Source: REEB95 sp035632055 (lineage in GTDB: Bacteria; Pseudomonadota; Alphaproteobacteria; ATCC43930; CGMCC-115725). From it: a DNA stretch of 64,000 nucleotides. Position 1 is the stretch's first letter; each line of letters opens with the position of its first letter. Under the pieces are notes generated by a model. That model did no database searches and was not told the DNA's origin. It was given only the letters and a program-made list of their open reading frames with translations. The stretch spans positions 1 through 64,000 of the forward strand of contig DASQHO010000001.1 in NCBI GenBank assembly GCA_035632055.1, given 5' to 3'. Both the position numbers and the translations under genes were made by a program. Below, piece after piece: positions 33,419 through 41,669 of the stretch.

Positions 33419-34149
33419 CCGCGCTGCTCCAGGTCGACAAGCTCGGCAAGCGCTTCGGCGGGTTCGTCGCGCTCGAAAGCATCGACCTCGAAGTCGCACC
33501 GGGGGAACGCGTCGGGCTGATCGGCCCCAACGGCTCCGGCAAGAGCACGCTGGTCAATTGCATCGCCGGCGCGCGTCGCAACGAAAGCGGCACGGTGCAT
33601 TTCGACGGCAAGCGGCTCGACCGGCTGCCGGCACACAGCCGCACGCGGCTCGGCTTGGCGCGCAGCTTCCAGCTGCCGAAACCGTTCCACAGCATGACCG
33701 TGGCCGAGAATCTGCACGTTCCGGCGCTCTATACCGTCAATGCGCGGCACGGCCACCATCTGTCGCACGCCCAGATTGACGCGCGCGTCGAAGAGGTTCT
33801 CACCCAGGTCGGCCTGCACGAAAAAGCCCATCGCCGCCCGCGCGACTTGACGCAGATCGAGATGCGCAAGCTCGAGCTGGCACGCGCCATGACCGCCGAG
33901 CCCAAGCTTCTGATCGCCGACGAGGCGATGGCCGGCCTGTCGCATTCCGAGGTCGACGACATCCTGGCGCTGCTGTTGCGGCTCAACGCCCAGGGCGTCA
34001 CCGTGATCATGATCGAGCACATCATGCGCGCCGTGACCAGCTTCTCGCAGCGCCTCGTCGTGCTGGTCGCCGGCCGCAAGATCGCCGACGGCACACCGGA
34101 AGAAGTCGTGCGCAACCCCGAAGTCGTGAAGGCCTACATTGGCGAGTAG
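33415..34149 (+). CDS. livG: ABC transporter ATP-binding protein LivG
   Basis: 244 residues: Walker A GPNGSGKST, a LivG-type switch region with RSFQLPKPFHSMTVAEN, then the signature-region helix LTQIEMRKLELARAM and Walker B LLIADEAMAGL. The canonical LSGG signature reads RDLTQIE, a common LivG variation. Pairs with LivF to energise the permeases. Starts GTG 33415 and overlaps livF by 11 bases. Confidence 0.92.
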   Translation: MTALLQVDKLGKRFGGFVALESIDLEVAPGERVGLIGPNGSGKSTLVNCIAGARRNESGTVHFDGKRLDRLPAHSRTRLGLARSFQLPKPFHSMTVAENLHVPALYTVNARHGHHLSHAQIDARVEEVLTQVGLHEKAHRRPRDLTQIEMRKLELARAMTAEPKLLIADEAMAGLSHSEVDDILALLLRLNAQGVTVIMIEHIMRAVTSFSQRLVVLVAGRKIADGTPEEVVRNPEVVKAYIGE

Positions 34150-34870
34150 CCTCTCCATCCGCGGCCTCAATGCCGCTTACGGCCAGGTCCGCGTCCTCGA
34201 GGACGTGACGATGGAGGTGCGCGCCGGCGAGACCGTGGCGCTCTTGGGAACCAACGGCAACGGCAAATCGACGCTGATGAAATGCGTCATGGGCATGCTG
34301 CGGCCGCAATCGGGCCAAATCGTCGCCACCATCGAAGGCGAGACGCACGATCTCACGCGGCTTTCGACCGAACAGATCGTCGATTGCGGCGTTACCTTGG
34401 TGCCGGAAGGCCGACGCCTCTTTCCCAAGCTGACGGTCGAGGAGAATTTGTTCCTCGGCGCTTTCCGCAACACGGCACGCGCCGCGCTCCAGCGCAATCT
34501 CGAGTACTGCTACGAGATCTTCCCGCGCCTGCGCGAGCGCCACGGCCAGCTTGCCGGCTCGATGAGCGGCGGCGAGCAGCAGATGCTGGCGCTGGCCCGC
34601 GCCCTGATGAGTGCGCCCAAGATTTTGCTGATCGACGAACCGTCTGTCGGCCTGGCGCCGGTGCTGGTCCAGCGTACCATCGACAAGATCCGCGAGATGA
34701 AGGAGCAGAACCACCTCACGGTCCTGATGGCCGAGCAGAACTTCACCCAGGCGATCCGCATTGCCGATTGCGGTTACGTCATCGTTCACGGCAAGATCGC
34801 CTTCGACGGCAAATCGCCGGAAGAGCTCAACAACAACGAGCTCATCCGCAAATTCTATCTGGGCCTTTAA
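34139..34870 (+). CDS. livF: ABC transporter ATP-binding protein LivF
   Basis: 243 residues: Walker A GTNGNGKST, signature MSGGEQQMLALARAL, Walker B ILLIDEPSVGLAP. TTG 34139 is the only in-frame start before the conserved N-terminus and overlaps livG. Completes a four-component importer lacking a local binding protein. Confidence 0.9.
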   Translation: MASSLSIRGLNAAYGQVRVLEDVTMEVRAGETVALLGTNGNGKSTLMKCVMGMLRPQSGQIVATIEGETHDLTRLSTEQIVDCGVTLVPEGRRLFPKLTVEENLFLGAFRNTARAALQRNLEYCYEIFPRLRERHGQLAGSMSGGEQQMLALARALMSAPKILLIDEPSVGLAPVLVQRTIDKIREMKEQNHLTVLMAEQNFTQAIRIADCGYVIVHGKIAFDGKSPEELNNNELIRKFYLGL

Positions 34871-34963
34871 CGTGGACGGCCGCGGCCCGCCTCCTCATCC
34901 GGCTCCGGGCAACCGGACGGGGTGAGGGGGTCTGCGCCGATCCCGCAGGAGAACGAACGCGCC

Positions 34964-35860
34964 ATGATCGACAGCAGCCGGACCGTCGGCATCATCGGAT
35001 TGGGCACCATGGGCGGCGCGATCGCCGCCAACCTGGTGAAGCGCGGTTTTGCCGTGCGCGGTTACGACGTCGTGCCGGCGGCGATCGAGCGATTGCGCGG
35101 CAACGGCGGCACGCCCGTCGCCACGCCGGCGGAAACGACCCGCGGCGTCGCCGTGGTGCTAACCTCGCTGCCATCGGCCAAGGCGCTCGACGCGACGGTG
35201 AAGGCGCTGGTCAAGGACGCGCCGGCGAGCCTGGTCGTCGCCGAGCTTTCAACTTTCGCGCTCGCCGACAAGGAGAAGGCGCGCAAGGCGTTGTCCGCGG
35301 CCGGCATAACGCTGCTCGATTGTCCGTTGTCGGGCACCGGCTCGCAGGCGGAGAAAGGCGATCTGGTGGTCTTCGCCAGCGGCGACCGCACCGCCTACGA
35401 CCGTGTCGCGCACGTCTTTCCCGGCTTCACGCGCGCGCAATCCTATCTCGGTGTCTTCGGCAACGGCAGCCGGATGAAGTTCGTCGCCAACCTGCTGGTC
35501 GCGATCCACAACGTCGCCAGCGCCGAGGCGATGGTGCTCGGCATGAAGGCGGGCCTCGATCCCGACGACATCGTGCGCGTGATCTCGTCGGGCGCGGGCA
35601 ACAGCCGCGTCTTCGAGCTGCGTGCGCCGCTGATGGCCAAGAACAGCTACAAGCCGGCGACGATGAAGAACGATCTTTGGACCAAGGACCTCAAGATCAT
35701 CGGCCACTTTGCCCGATCGCTGAAAGTGGACACGCCGCTGTTCGGCAAGATTGCCGCGCTCAACAAAGACGTGATCAAGCTCGGCTACGGTGACAGCGAC
35801 ACCGCCGCGGTCTGCGCGCTTTTGGAGAAGCGTGCGAAGCTGAAGCGGAAGCGCGCCTAG
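34964..35860 (+). CDS. 3-hydroxyisobutyrate dehydrogenase-family NAD(P)-dependent oxidoreductase
   Basis: 298 residues with a Rossmann motif IGLGTMGGAIAANLVKRG and the family's catalytic lysine in GNGSRMKFVANLLVAIHN. This beta-hydroxyacid dehydrogenase family oxidises small 3-hydroxy acids or reduces semialdehydes; the exact substrate is not readable. ATG 34964 follows AGGAG at a long spacing. Placed 93 bases after livF and probably in the same unit, so the transported compound may be its pathway substrate (inference). Confidence 0.85.
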   Translation: MIDSSRTVGIIGLGTMGGAIAANLVKRGFAVRGYDVVPAAIERLRGNGGTPVATPAETTRGVAVVLTSLPSAKALDATVKALVKDAPASLVVAELSTFALADKEKARKALSAAGITLLDCPLSGTGSQAEKGDLVVFASGDRTAYDRVAHVFPGFTRAQSYLGVFGNGSRMKFVANLLVAIHNVASAEAMVLGMKAGLDPDDIVRVISSGAGNSRVFELRAPLMAKNSYKPATMKNDLWTKDLKIIGHFARSLKVDTPLFGKIAALNKDVIKLGYGDSDTAAVCALLEKRAKLKRKRA

Positions 35861-36000
35861 GACAGAAAATCTAGGCCTGCGAAGAGCTTGGTGCGAATTG
35901 GCTTCGTTTTGCAGATTTTAATTTTTGCGCGGCCCCGCATCCGGCGCAGCGGGACCGATAGAGGATAACGGACGGACGGCGATTCTATTCCGCGCCGGCG

Positions 36001-36969
36001 CTACTTGATCGCCATCGGATTGACCGGCGAGCCGACCGCCTTGGTGATCGGCAGCGGCGGACCGCAGAAGAAGAACTCGTAGACCTTGTCCTTGGCGCAA
36101 TCGTCGGCCAATTCCTCGAGATAGAAAATCTCGCCCATGGTGAGGCCCATCATCGGGATCACGATCCAGTGCCAGGGCTGGAACGCGTCCTTGGTCTCGT
36201 TCGGCCGCACCTCGCAGCCCCAGGTGTCGGTGCAGATCGCGGCGATCTCGGTCTTGTGGATCCATTCGCAGGTCTCAAAGGCGAGGCCGGGCGCGTCGCC
36301 GCCGGCGTAGCCGCCCCAATCACCGGCCTTGAGGCGCTGGCCCATCTGGCCGGTGCGAACGATGACGAAATCGCCGCGCTTCACGTCGACCTTCTGCGCC
36401 TTGGCGGTCTCGATCAGATCGTCGGTGGTGATGGCGGTGCCGTCCGCGAGACAATCCACCTTGCAGTGCCGTGCGACGTCGAGCAGCACGCCGCGGCCCA
36501 CCATCTTCGCCTTGGTCTTCTCGATGCCGTTCTTCTGCGCGCCGCCGGAATCGACGAGCTTGGCATCGTAGCCGTTCCACATCTTGTCGTCGTAGAAGAT
36601 GTGGCCGAGCGCGTCCCACTGCGTGCCGCATTGCAACGGCATCGACACGGCGTCGTCGGCATAGCGGATGCCGCCTTTGTCCTGCGTGCCGGCGACCGCG
36701 TCGGTGCCGGTCGCCAGCATGGTGTGCACCGGATTGTGCCGGTTGCCCCATAGGCCCTTCTGCGGGCCGTTGCTGTCGTATGGCAGCGCCAGCGAGAACA
36801 CCTTGCCCTTGCAGATGAGCCGCGCCGCCGCCGCGATGTCCTCGGGCTTGACGTAGTTGAGCGTGCCGAGCTCGTCGTTAGGCCCCCACTTGCCCCAGCT
36901 CTTGAGCTTCTCCGCCGTCCTGCGCAGATGGGCCATGTCGAAGGTCTTGGCGTCGTAACGTCGCGGCAT
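36001..36969 (-). CDS. Cyclase-family (kynurenine formamidase-like) metal-dependent hydrolase
   Basis: 322 residues related to the putative-cyclase family PF04199. Its metal-site motif, usually HxGTHxDxxxH, reads LQCGTQWDALGH, a variant seen in the longer branch of the family, with a later AICTDTWGCEVRPNE region. Substrates in the family include N-formylkynurenine and other amides or lactones; this one is unknown. ATG 36969 has GGAGGG four bases off. Convergent with the dehydrogenase gene across a 140-bp gap that contains an imperfect GC hairpin. Confidence 0.82.
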   Translation of the reverse strand: MPRRYDAKTFDMAHLRRTAEKLKSWGKWGPNDELGTLNYVKPEDIAAAARLICKGKVFSLALPYDSNGPQKGLWGNRHNPVHTMLATGTDAVAGTQDKGGIRYADDAVSMPLQCGTQWDALGHIFYDDKMWNGYDAKLVDSGGAQKNGIEKTKAKMVGRGVLLDVARHCKVDCLADGTAITTDDLIETAKAQKVDVKRGDFVIVRTGQMGQRLKAGDWGGYAGGDAPGLAFETCEWIHKTEIAAICTDTWGCEVRPNETKDAFQPWHWIVIPMMGLTMGEIFYLEELADDCAKDKVYEFFFCGPPLPITKAVGSPVNPMAIK

Positions 36970-37182
36970 TCTCGCCCTCCCCGTGCGTCTTTTGCTTTTA
37001 GCCGGCCGGTGCCGGGCATCGAGGCTAGCGGCTTTTCCGTGGCGACGGCAATTTTTTCCTCGCGCCGCGCGGCCAGGTATACATCCATTCAAGCCTGCGT
37101 GAGTGCCTGTTGCCTTCGTGCAGGTGCGGGCCCAGATTCAGTGCGGCCCGCCCCCCAGCATCAAGGAAAAAGGAGAATGCGC

Positions 37183-37833
37183 ATGTGGATGGCCCGCAAG
37201 AAGACCGCAATGCCCGCGCCCGACGAAACGTTGCCCGGCCGCGCCACCAAGATGCGCATCACCGCGACCCACACCGTCAACGGCCGGCGTATCGTGCCGC
37301 CCTTCCCGGCCGGCATCGAGACGGCGCAATTCGGCCTCGGCTGTTTCTGGGGCGCTGAGCGCGCGTTCTGGCAATTGGACGGCGTCTATGCGACGGCGGT
37401 CGGCTATGCCGGCGGCACCACGCCCAATCCGACTTACGAAGAGGTCTGCTCGGGCCACACCGGCCATGCCGAGATCGTGCTGGTCGCTTACGACCCGAAG
37501 AAGATTTCGTACGAGCGGCTGCTCAAGGCGTTTTGGGAAGGCCACAATCCAACCCAAGGCATGCGCCAAGGCAACGACGTCGGCACGCAATACCGTTCGG
37601 CAATTTATTGGACGACGCCGGCGCAGCAGCAAGCCGCCGAGATGTCACGCAACGCCTATTCCAAGGCGCTCACCAAGGCAGGACACGGTCCGGTCACCAC
37701 CGAGATCAAGCCGCCCGGCGAGTTCTATTACGCCGAAGATTATCACCAGCAGTACCTGGCGAAGAATCCCGGCGGCTACTGCGGCCTCGGCGGCACCGGC
37801 GTGAGCTGCCCAGTGGGACTGACGGCGGCCTGA
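37183..37833 (+). CDS. msrA: Peptide-methionine (S)-S-oxide reductase
   Basis: 216 residues with the catalytic GCFWGAE motif, the EEVCSGHTGHAE segment and a C-terminal resolving-cysteine region GYCGLGGTGVSCPV. It repairs oxidised methionine using thioredoxin. ATG 37183 has AGGAG seven bases upstream; ATG 37177 would leave only one base. The N-terminal 50 residues (including a second basic stretch) are longer than in the minimal enzyme, and no export signal is evident. Confidence 0.93.
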   Translation: MWMARKKTAMPAPDETLPGRATKMRITATHTVNGRRIVPPFPAGIETAQFGLGCFWGAERAFWQLDGVYATAVGYAGGTTPNPTYEEVCSGHTGHAEIVLVAYDPKKISYERLLKAFWEGHNPTQGMRQGNDVGTQYRSAIYWTTPAQQQAAEMSRNAYSKALTKAGHGPVTTEIKPPGEFYYAEDYHQQYLAKNPGGYCGLGGTGVSCPVGLTAA

Positions 37834-37865
37834 GTTCGCTGATTCGCGCCGCTAAACGGGTGTGT

Positions 37866-38345
37866 TTAAGCCGCCGGCGATTTTGCTGATGGGCGCTTTA
37901 AGACATCAATGTTGATGAGTCTCCCGTTTTCAGCCAGACGGGCCCGCACGATTGACGCGGCTTGCCATGCTTTGATTGCTGAAACAGGGAAGCCATACAT
38001 TTCGGCCAGGTCTTTGGGCGAAACAGCCGGCACGGGCTTCCGTCGTTCACGGCCGCGGAACCGCACCTGATTGTAGAGCGCCCAGCCAATCAGCAAAGCC
38101 GCGTTGATCCCAATTACGACCGCGTCCAACCCCAAAGTATGGAGAACCGCAACAGCATGTGAAAACTGTTTTGGTTCCGGGCTCGCCCAGAACAGCCACA
38201 GAAAGATGTGCCATATGAAGACGAACGCATCAGAGATCAGCCACAGATAGAACAGCCACACGAGCGCAGTAATGACGCCGTCGCGGATACGAAACCAACG
38301 CGGCAACTGCTGCGGTGTCTCGATGATCAGGTTGGCAGGGTTAAT
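37866..38345 (-). CDS. pgaD: PgaD, poly-N-acetylglucosamine synthesis accessory protein
   Basis: Small inner-membrane protein with two transmembrane helices (VITALVWLFYLWLISDAF and LDAVVIGINAALLIGWAL) and a cytoplasmic tail with RRKPVPAVSPKDLAEMYG, as in PgaD, which associates with PgaC and binds c-di-GMP. The first standard start is TTG 38306, but the preceding in-frame residues NLIIETPQQ match the E. coli PgaD start MNNLII. The true start is therefore likely upstream, perhaps a rare ATT at 38345 overlapping pgaC. Last gene of the operon. Confidence 0.8.
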   Translation of the reverse strand: MNPANLIIETPQQLPRWFRIRDGVITALVWLFYLWLISDAFVFIWHIFLWLFWASPEPKQFSHAVAVLHTLGLDAVVIGINAALLIGWALYNQVRFRGRERRKPVPAVSPKDLAEMYGFPVSAIKAWQAASIVRARLAENGRLINIDVLKRPSAKSPAA

Positions 38346-39646
38346 GGGCGGAATCCTCGATCAGGGCTCGTCCACACCGCGCGCGCGCCGCGTCGTTTGA
38401 ACATCGCCCGCGAAAAACCGACTTCGGTCGTCAGCAATGAGATGAGCCAGAAAGCCATCGGATACCAAATAATCCAGTACAGAGATCGAAGAAGACGGGG
38501 CTCAAAACGGGATTCGATGGAGAGCGCCACCGCGAATTGCGCGAGGCAGGTTGTTGCAAGCATCAAACCCCAATACGCCGGGGGGAAAATGGTTGGCACG
38601 TTGAGTCCGCCCGGCAGCACGATAAATTTTCCAAGCAACCAGAGCACGATCGAGAGAGTCCACGCGAACGCCCAAGCGACGCTGACAATGTACTCGCCGG
38701 TCAGTGCCCACATGCGCCGCTTTCGCCACGTCCAGATCTGCTTGACGTGCTTGAAAAAGACTTCGGCGCCGCCCTGCGCCCATCGCAGCCGCTGCCGCCA
38801 CAGCCCCTTGAACGTTTCAGGCATGAGAATCCAGCAAACCGCATTCGGCTGATACTGGATGCTCCAATGGTCGACCTCGAGCTTCCAGCTGATATCGATA
38901 TCTTCGGTCACCATGTCGACGCTCCAATACCCGACACGATGCAATGCGGCGCGCCGAAATCCGGCAATGACCCCGGAAACCGTGAAAACGTTGCCGTACA
39001 CGCGCTGCGCCCGCTTGATCAGGCCGACGATGGAAGAAAACTCGCCCACCTGAATGCGGCCCAGAAGCGTCGAGCGGGTCCGTATCCGCGGGTTGCCGGT
39101 GACGGCGCCGACGCGTGGGTGGTGAATGAGCGGAGCGACGAGATGCGCCGTGGCATTGGGATGGAGAATGGCATCGGCGTCGATGCACACGAGATACTCA
39201 CCGCGCGCCATGAGGGCCCCCATTCGCAGGCCCATGGCCTTGCCCTGATTTGTGGCGTGGTGAATGACCCGGAGATTCGGGTAGCGCGCCGTCAGCTCAC
39301 CCAGGATCTCTCCGGTACGATCACTTGAGCCGTCATTAATCGCGATGATTTCAAAATTCGGATAGTTCTGCTTGGCCAGCGCAGCGACCGTCTCGGCGAC
39401 GTTTTCGCCTTCGTTGAAGCACGGTACGAGGATGGATACCAGCGGTGCGGGATCCGGCAGCAAGGGCATGGCGTCGGGATCGCCGCCATGTCGCTCCCAG
39501 TGAAAATAAAAATATAAGCCTCCCGCGATCCATATCCACGACATGAACAGCGGATAAAAGAAAACGAAGTCGAGCAAAATTCTCCCGACACTCGCAGCAC
39601 CGATGACGAGCGCAACCGCGAATGATCCGATGATGGACTCGCCCAT
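38327..39646 (-). CDS. pgaC: PgaC, poly-beta-1,6-N-acetylglucosamine synthase
   Basis: 439-residue family 2 glycosyltransferase with flanking transmembrane helices: LVSILVPCFNEGENV, the nucleotide-binding IAINDGSSDRTGE, the metal-binding CIDADAIL, and the processive signature RLRWAQGG (QxxRW type). It polymerises UDP-GlcNAc and pushes the chain through the inner membrane with PgaD. ATG 39646 is 15 bases after the pgaB stop. Confidence 0.93.
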   Translation of the reverse strand: MGESIIGSFAVALVIGAASVGRILLDFVFFYPLFMSWIWIAGGLYFYFHWERHGGDPDAMPLLPDPAPLVSILVPCFNEGENVAETVAALAKQNYPNFEIIAINDGSSDRTGEILGELTARYPNLRVIHHATNQGKAMGLRMGALMARGEYLVCIDADAILHPNATAHLVAPLIHHPRVGAVTGNPRIRTRSTLLGRIQVGEFSSIVGLIKRAQRVYGNVFTVSGVIAGFRRAALHRVGYWSVDMVTEDIDISWKLEVDHWSIQYQPNAVCWILMPETFKGLWRQRLRWAQGGAEVFFKHVKQIWTWRKRRMWALTGEYIVSVAWAFAWTLSIVLWLLGKFIVLPGGLNVPTIFPPAYWGLMLATTCLAQFAVALSIESRFEPRLLRSLYWIIWYPMAFWLISLLTTEVGFSRAMFKRRGARAVWTSPDRGFRPLTLPT

Positions 39647-39661
39647 GCCGCCACCAGATGC

Positions 39662-41665
39662 TTACGGGAATGGATAGGGATGCGACTGAAGCGAGAACGC
39701 CGGATGAATGATCGAGGCGCGAGGCCGATCGTGGGAAAAATCGTCTGGATAATATGCCAGGTTGAGCGCGCCGAGCCGCTCCAACATTTGCATCTCATCG
39801 GCCAGCGTTTTGCTCGGGACAAATCGATCCGCCGCATTCGGCGGCTGCTGCCAATCCACGGATTGAAGTTCAAACACCGTTTTTCGGAGGCCATCGGGAC
39901 GCGCTGCAGCGACGGCAACAAGCCGCCGGAGCCAGGTCGATGTATCCGACTCAGGAACGTCTTCAAGACGCGGCATCGCCATGACCGCAACGTAATCATA
40001 GGCGGCCAGAAAACGGGCGTATTGCTGAGCGAACCGCGCGGCGCTCTCTGGTTCAAGCAGCGGGCGCGCGAAAATGTTCCGTGCCGTGCGCAACGGTGAC
40101 CGGTATTGCCGAACCGATTGTGCAAGTTCCTGCGTGAATTGAATAAGCGCGTCTGTCTTCAGCGAAGTCCATCGATCAAACAGCTTGGGATCGGTCCGAA
40201 TGGCCTCGATCGATCGCGGCAAACCTGCGCGCGCGTAGGCGTCCAGCGCCGCGGGACTGGCATCTTCGTCATCCGACAACGTTGCATCGTCACCAAACAA
40301 AAGCCCCGCGATAGGTGCGTTCTCGGCGAGATCTTCATAGAGCTCGCGGACACGCTGGCGCGCGACGGGATCGAACGGAGACAGCCGCTGGACGTTCGCC
40401 GGTTCAGGGGTCGCGGCGCCGCCCTTCGCGACGGGCCGCCACGCCGTAACGTGTTGCAGCACCGTCGATCCGAAATCGATTGCAAGCACCGGCATCCACG
40501 CATAGACGCGGACATGCGCGCGGGTCCGCAGCTGCCACGCCGCGCGATTGAAAAGATCGGCACGCATCGGGAGTTGGCGGTTGGGAAAATAGACTTGCCG
40601 AACGAGGCCGGTGCCGTCCGAATCGGCGAAAGCCTGCAAATAGACGGTGCTGATTGCGAGGTCACGTATCCGCTGTACGAGGACGCCGAGATTTCGTTCC
40701 TGCTGTACGGGATCAGGGTCATAGACATAATCGAGGTCGACCTGAACCGCGCGGATCGGCGATACCTGATCGATGTTGCGAAAATCCGTGACGAAGGTCG
40801 CAAGCGACGGATCGTCGCTTACGAGATGGCGCGGCACCGCCGATAAACCGGCAATACTTGCCGGCGCATCCGTCAGAGTGAAGGTAATCGGCATGCCGTG
40901 GGCCGCCTCAACGGTGACCGCTAAATTGCTGTATTCACCATAAGGCCAAATCATTAACCGAGGCTTACGGCCGGTTTCGCGCTCTATGGTCCGGGCTATG
41001 GCCCCCGCGTCGTAACCAATTCGGCGCTGATAGGCCGTTTCCGGCTCATAGCCGGTATGGGGGTCCCAGCCACGGGTCACCGCGGCGGGTTCGAGGTTCC
41101 CCTGCGGATTCGCCGGAATGCCGTGATGAAGATCGTTCGAGTGTGCGGCGACCTCAACCAACCCAGACGCCATGACCTCACGGACCTGATCCCAGGTCAT
41201 GAACCAGTCGCGCGGCACCGCCTGGTCTCCGTACGCGACGGTTTTTTCGTTGTATCCGGAAGTTTCGCCGGGTTTGCCGGCCATCCACGCACCCACAAGG
41301 CCGATGATGGCTGGGGCATGGAAGGCTTTCAGGATCGGAAAAGCCCGCGTGTAAAAACTCTCGTATCCGTCGTCGAAGGTCAGCAGCACGCCTTTGTCCG
41401 GCAACGGCCTCCGGCCGTCCCTTGCGGCCAGGAGATCGTCGACCGAAAGAAAATGGTAGCCATTGCGCTCAAACCAACTCAATTGCGCGATAAATTTGCT
41501 GGTTGTCACGCCAACGAAGGTTTGGTCCGGGTTGGAATCCTCGATGTTGTGGTAGCAGAGCGCGATGAACGTGGGCTGCGGATCGGCGGAGACTCTCAAC
41601 GCGCCAAGCCCGACGGTGAGCGCGGCAGCCAAGATAATTGCCCGGATTGGCGTGCGCGACAGCAT
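39662..41665 (-). CDS. pgaB: PgaB, poly-N-acetylglucosamine deacetylase/hydrolase
   Basis: 667 residues. A signal peptide (residues 1-27), then a NodB-like deacetylase domain with LLTFDDGYESFY (metal Asp pair) and EVAAHSNDLHHG, and from about 310 on a C-terminal glycoside-hydrolase-like TIM barrel. It partially N-deacetylates the polymer for export through PgaA. E. coli PgaB is a lipoprotein; I see no lipobox cysteine here, so it may be soluble in the periplasm. Four bases after the pgaA stop. Confidence 0.92.
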   Translation of the reverse strand: MLSRTPIRAIILAAALTVGLGALRVSADPQPTFIALCYHNIEDSNPDQTFVGVTTSKFIAQLSWFERNGYHFLSVDDLLAARDGRRPLPDKGVLLTFDDGYESFYTRAFPILKAFHAPAIIGLVGAWMAGKPGETSGYNEKTVAYGDQAVPRDWFMTWDQVREVMASGLVEVAAHSNDLHHGIPANPQGNLEPAAVTRGWDPHTGYEPETAYQRRIGYDAGAIARTIERETGRKPRLMIWPYGEYSNLAVTVEAAHGMPITFTLTDAPASIAGLSAVPRHLVSDDPSLATFVTDFRNIDQVSPIRAVQVDLDYVYDPDPVQQERNLGVLVQRIRDLAISTVYLQAFADSDGTGLVRQVYFPNRQLPMRADLFNRAAWQLRTRAHVRVYAWMPVLAIDFGSTVLQHVTAWRPVAKGGAATPEPANVQRLSPFDPVARQRVRELYEDLAENAPIAGLLFGDDATLSDDEDASPAALDAYARAGLPRSIEAIRTDPKLFDRWTSLKTDALIQFTQELAQSVRQYRSPLRTARNIFARPLLEPESAARFAQQYARFLAAYDYVAVMAMPRLEDVPESDTSTWLRRLVAVAAARPDGLRKTVFELQSVDWQQPPNAADRFVPSKTLADEMQMLERLGALNLAYYPDDFSHDRPRASIIHPAFSLQSHPYPFP

Positions 41666-41669
41666 CGCT

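Noticed and set aside
34282..35793. A 503-codon plus-strand frame over livF and the dehydrogenase
   Set aside because: Shifted-frame shadow of two well-supported genes; no motif.
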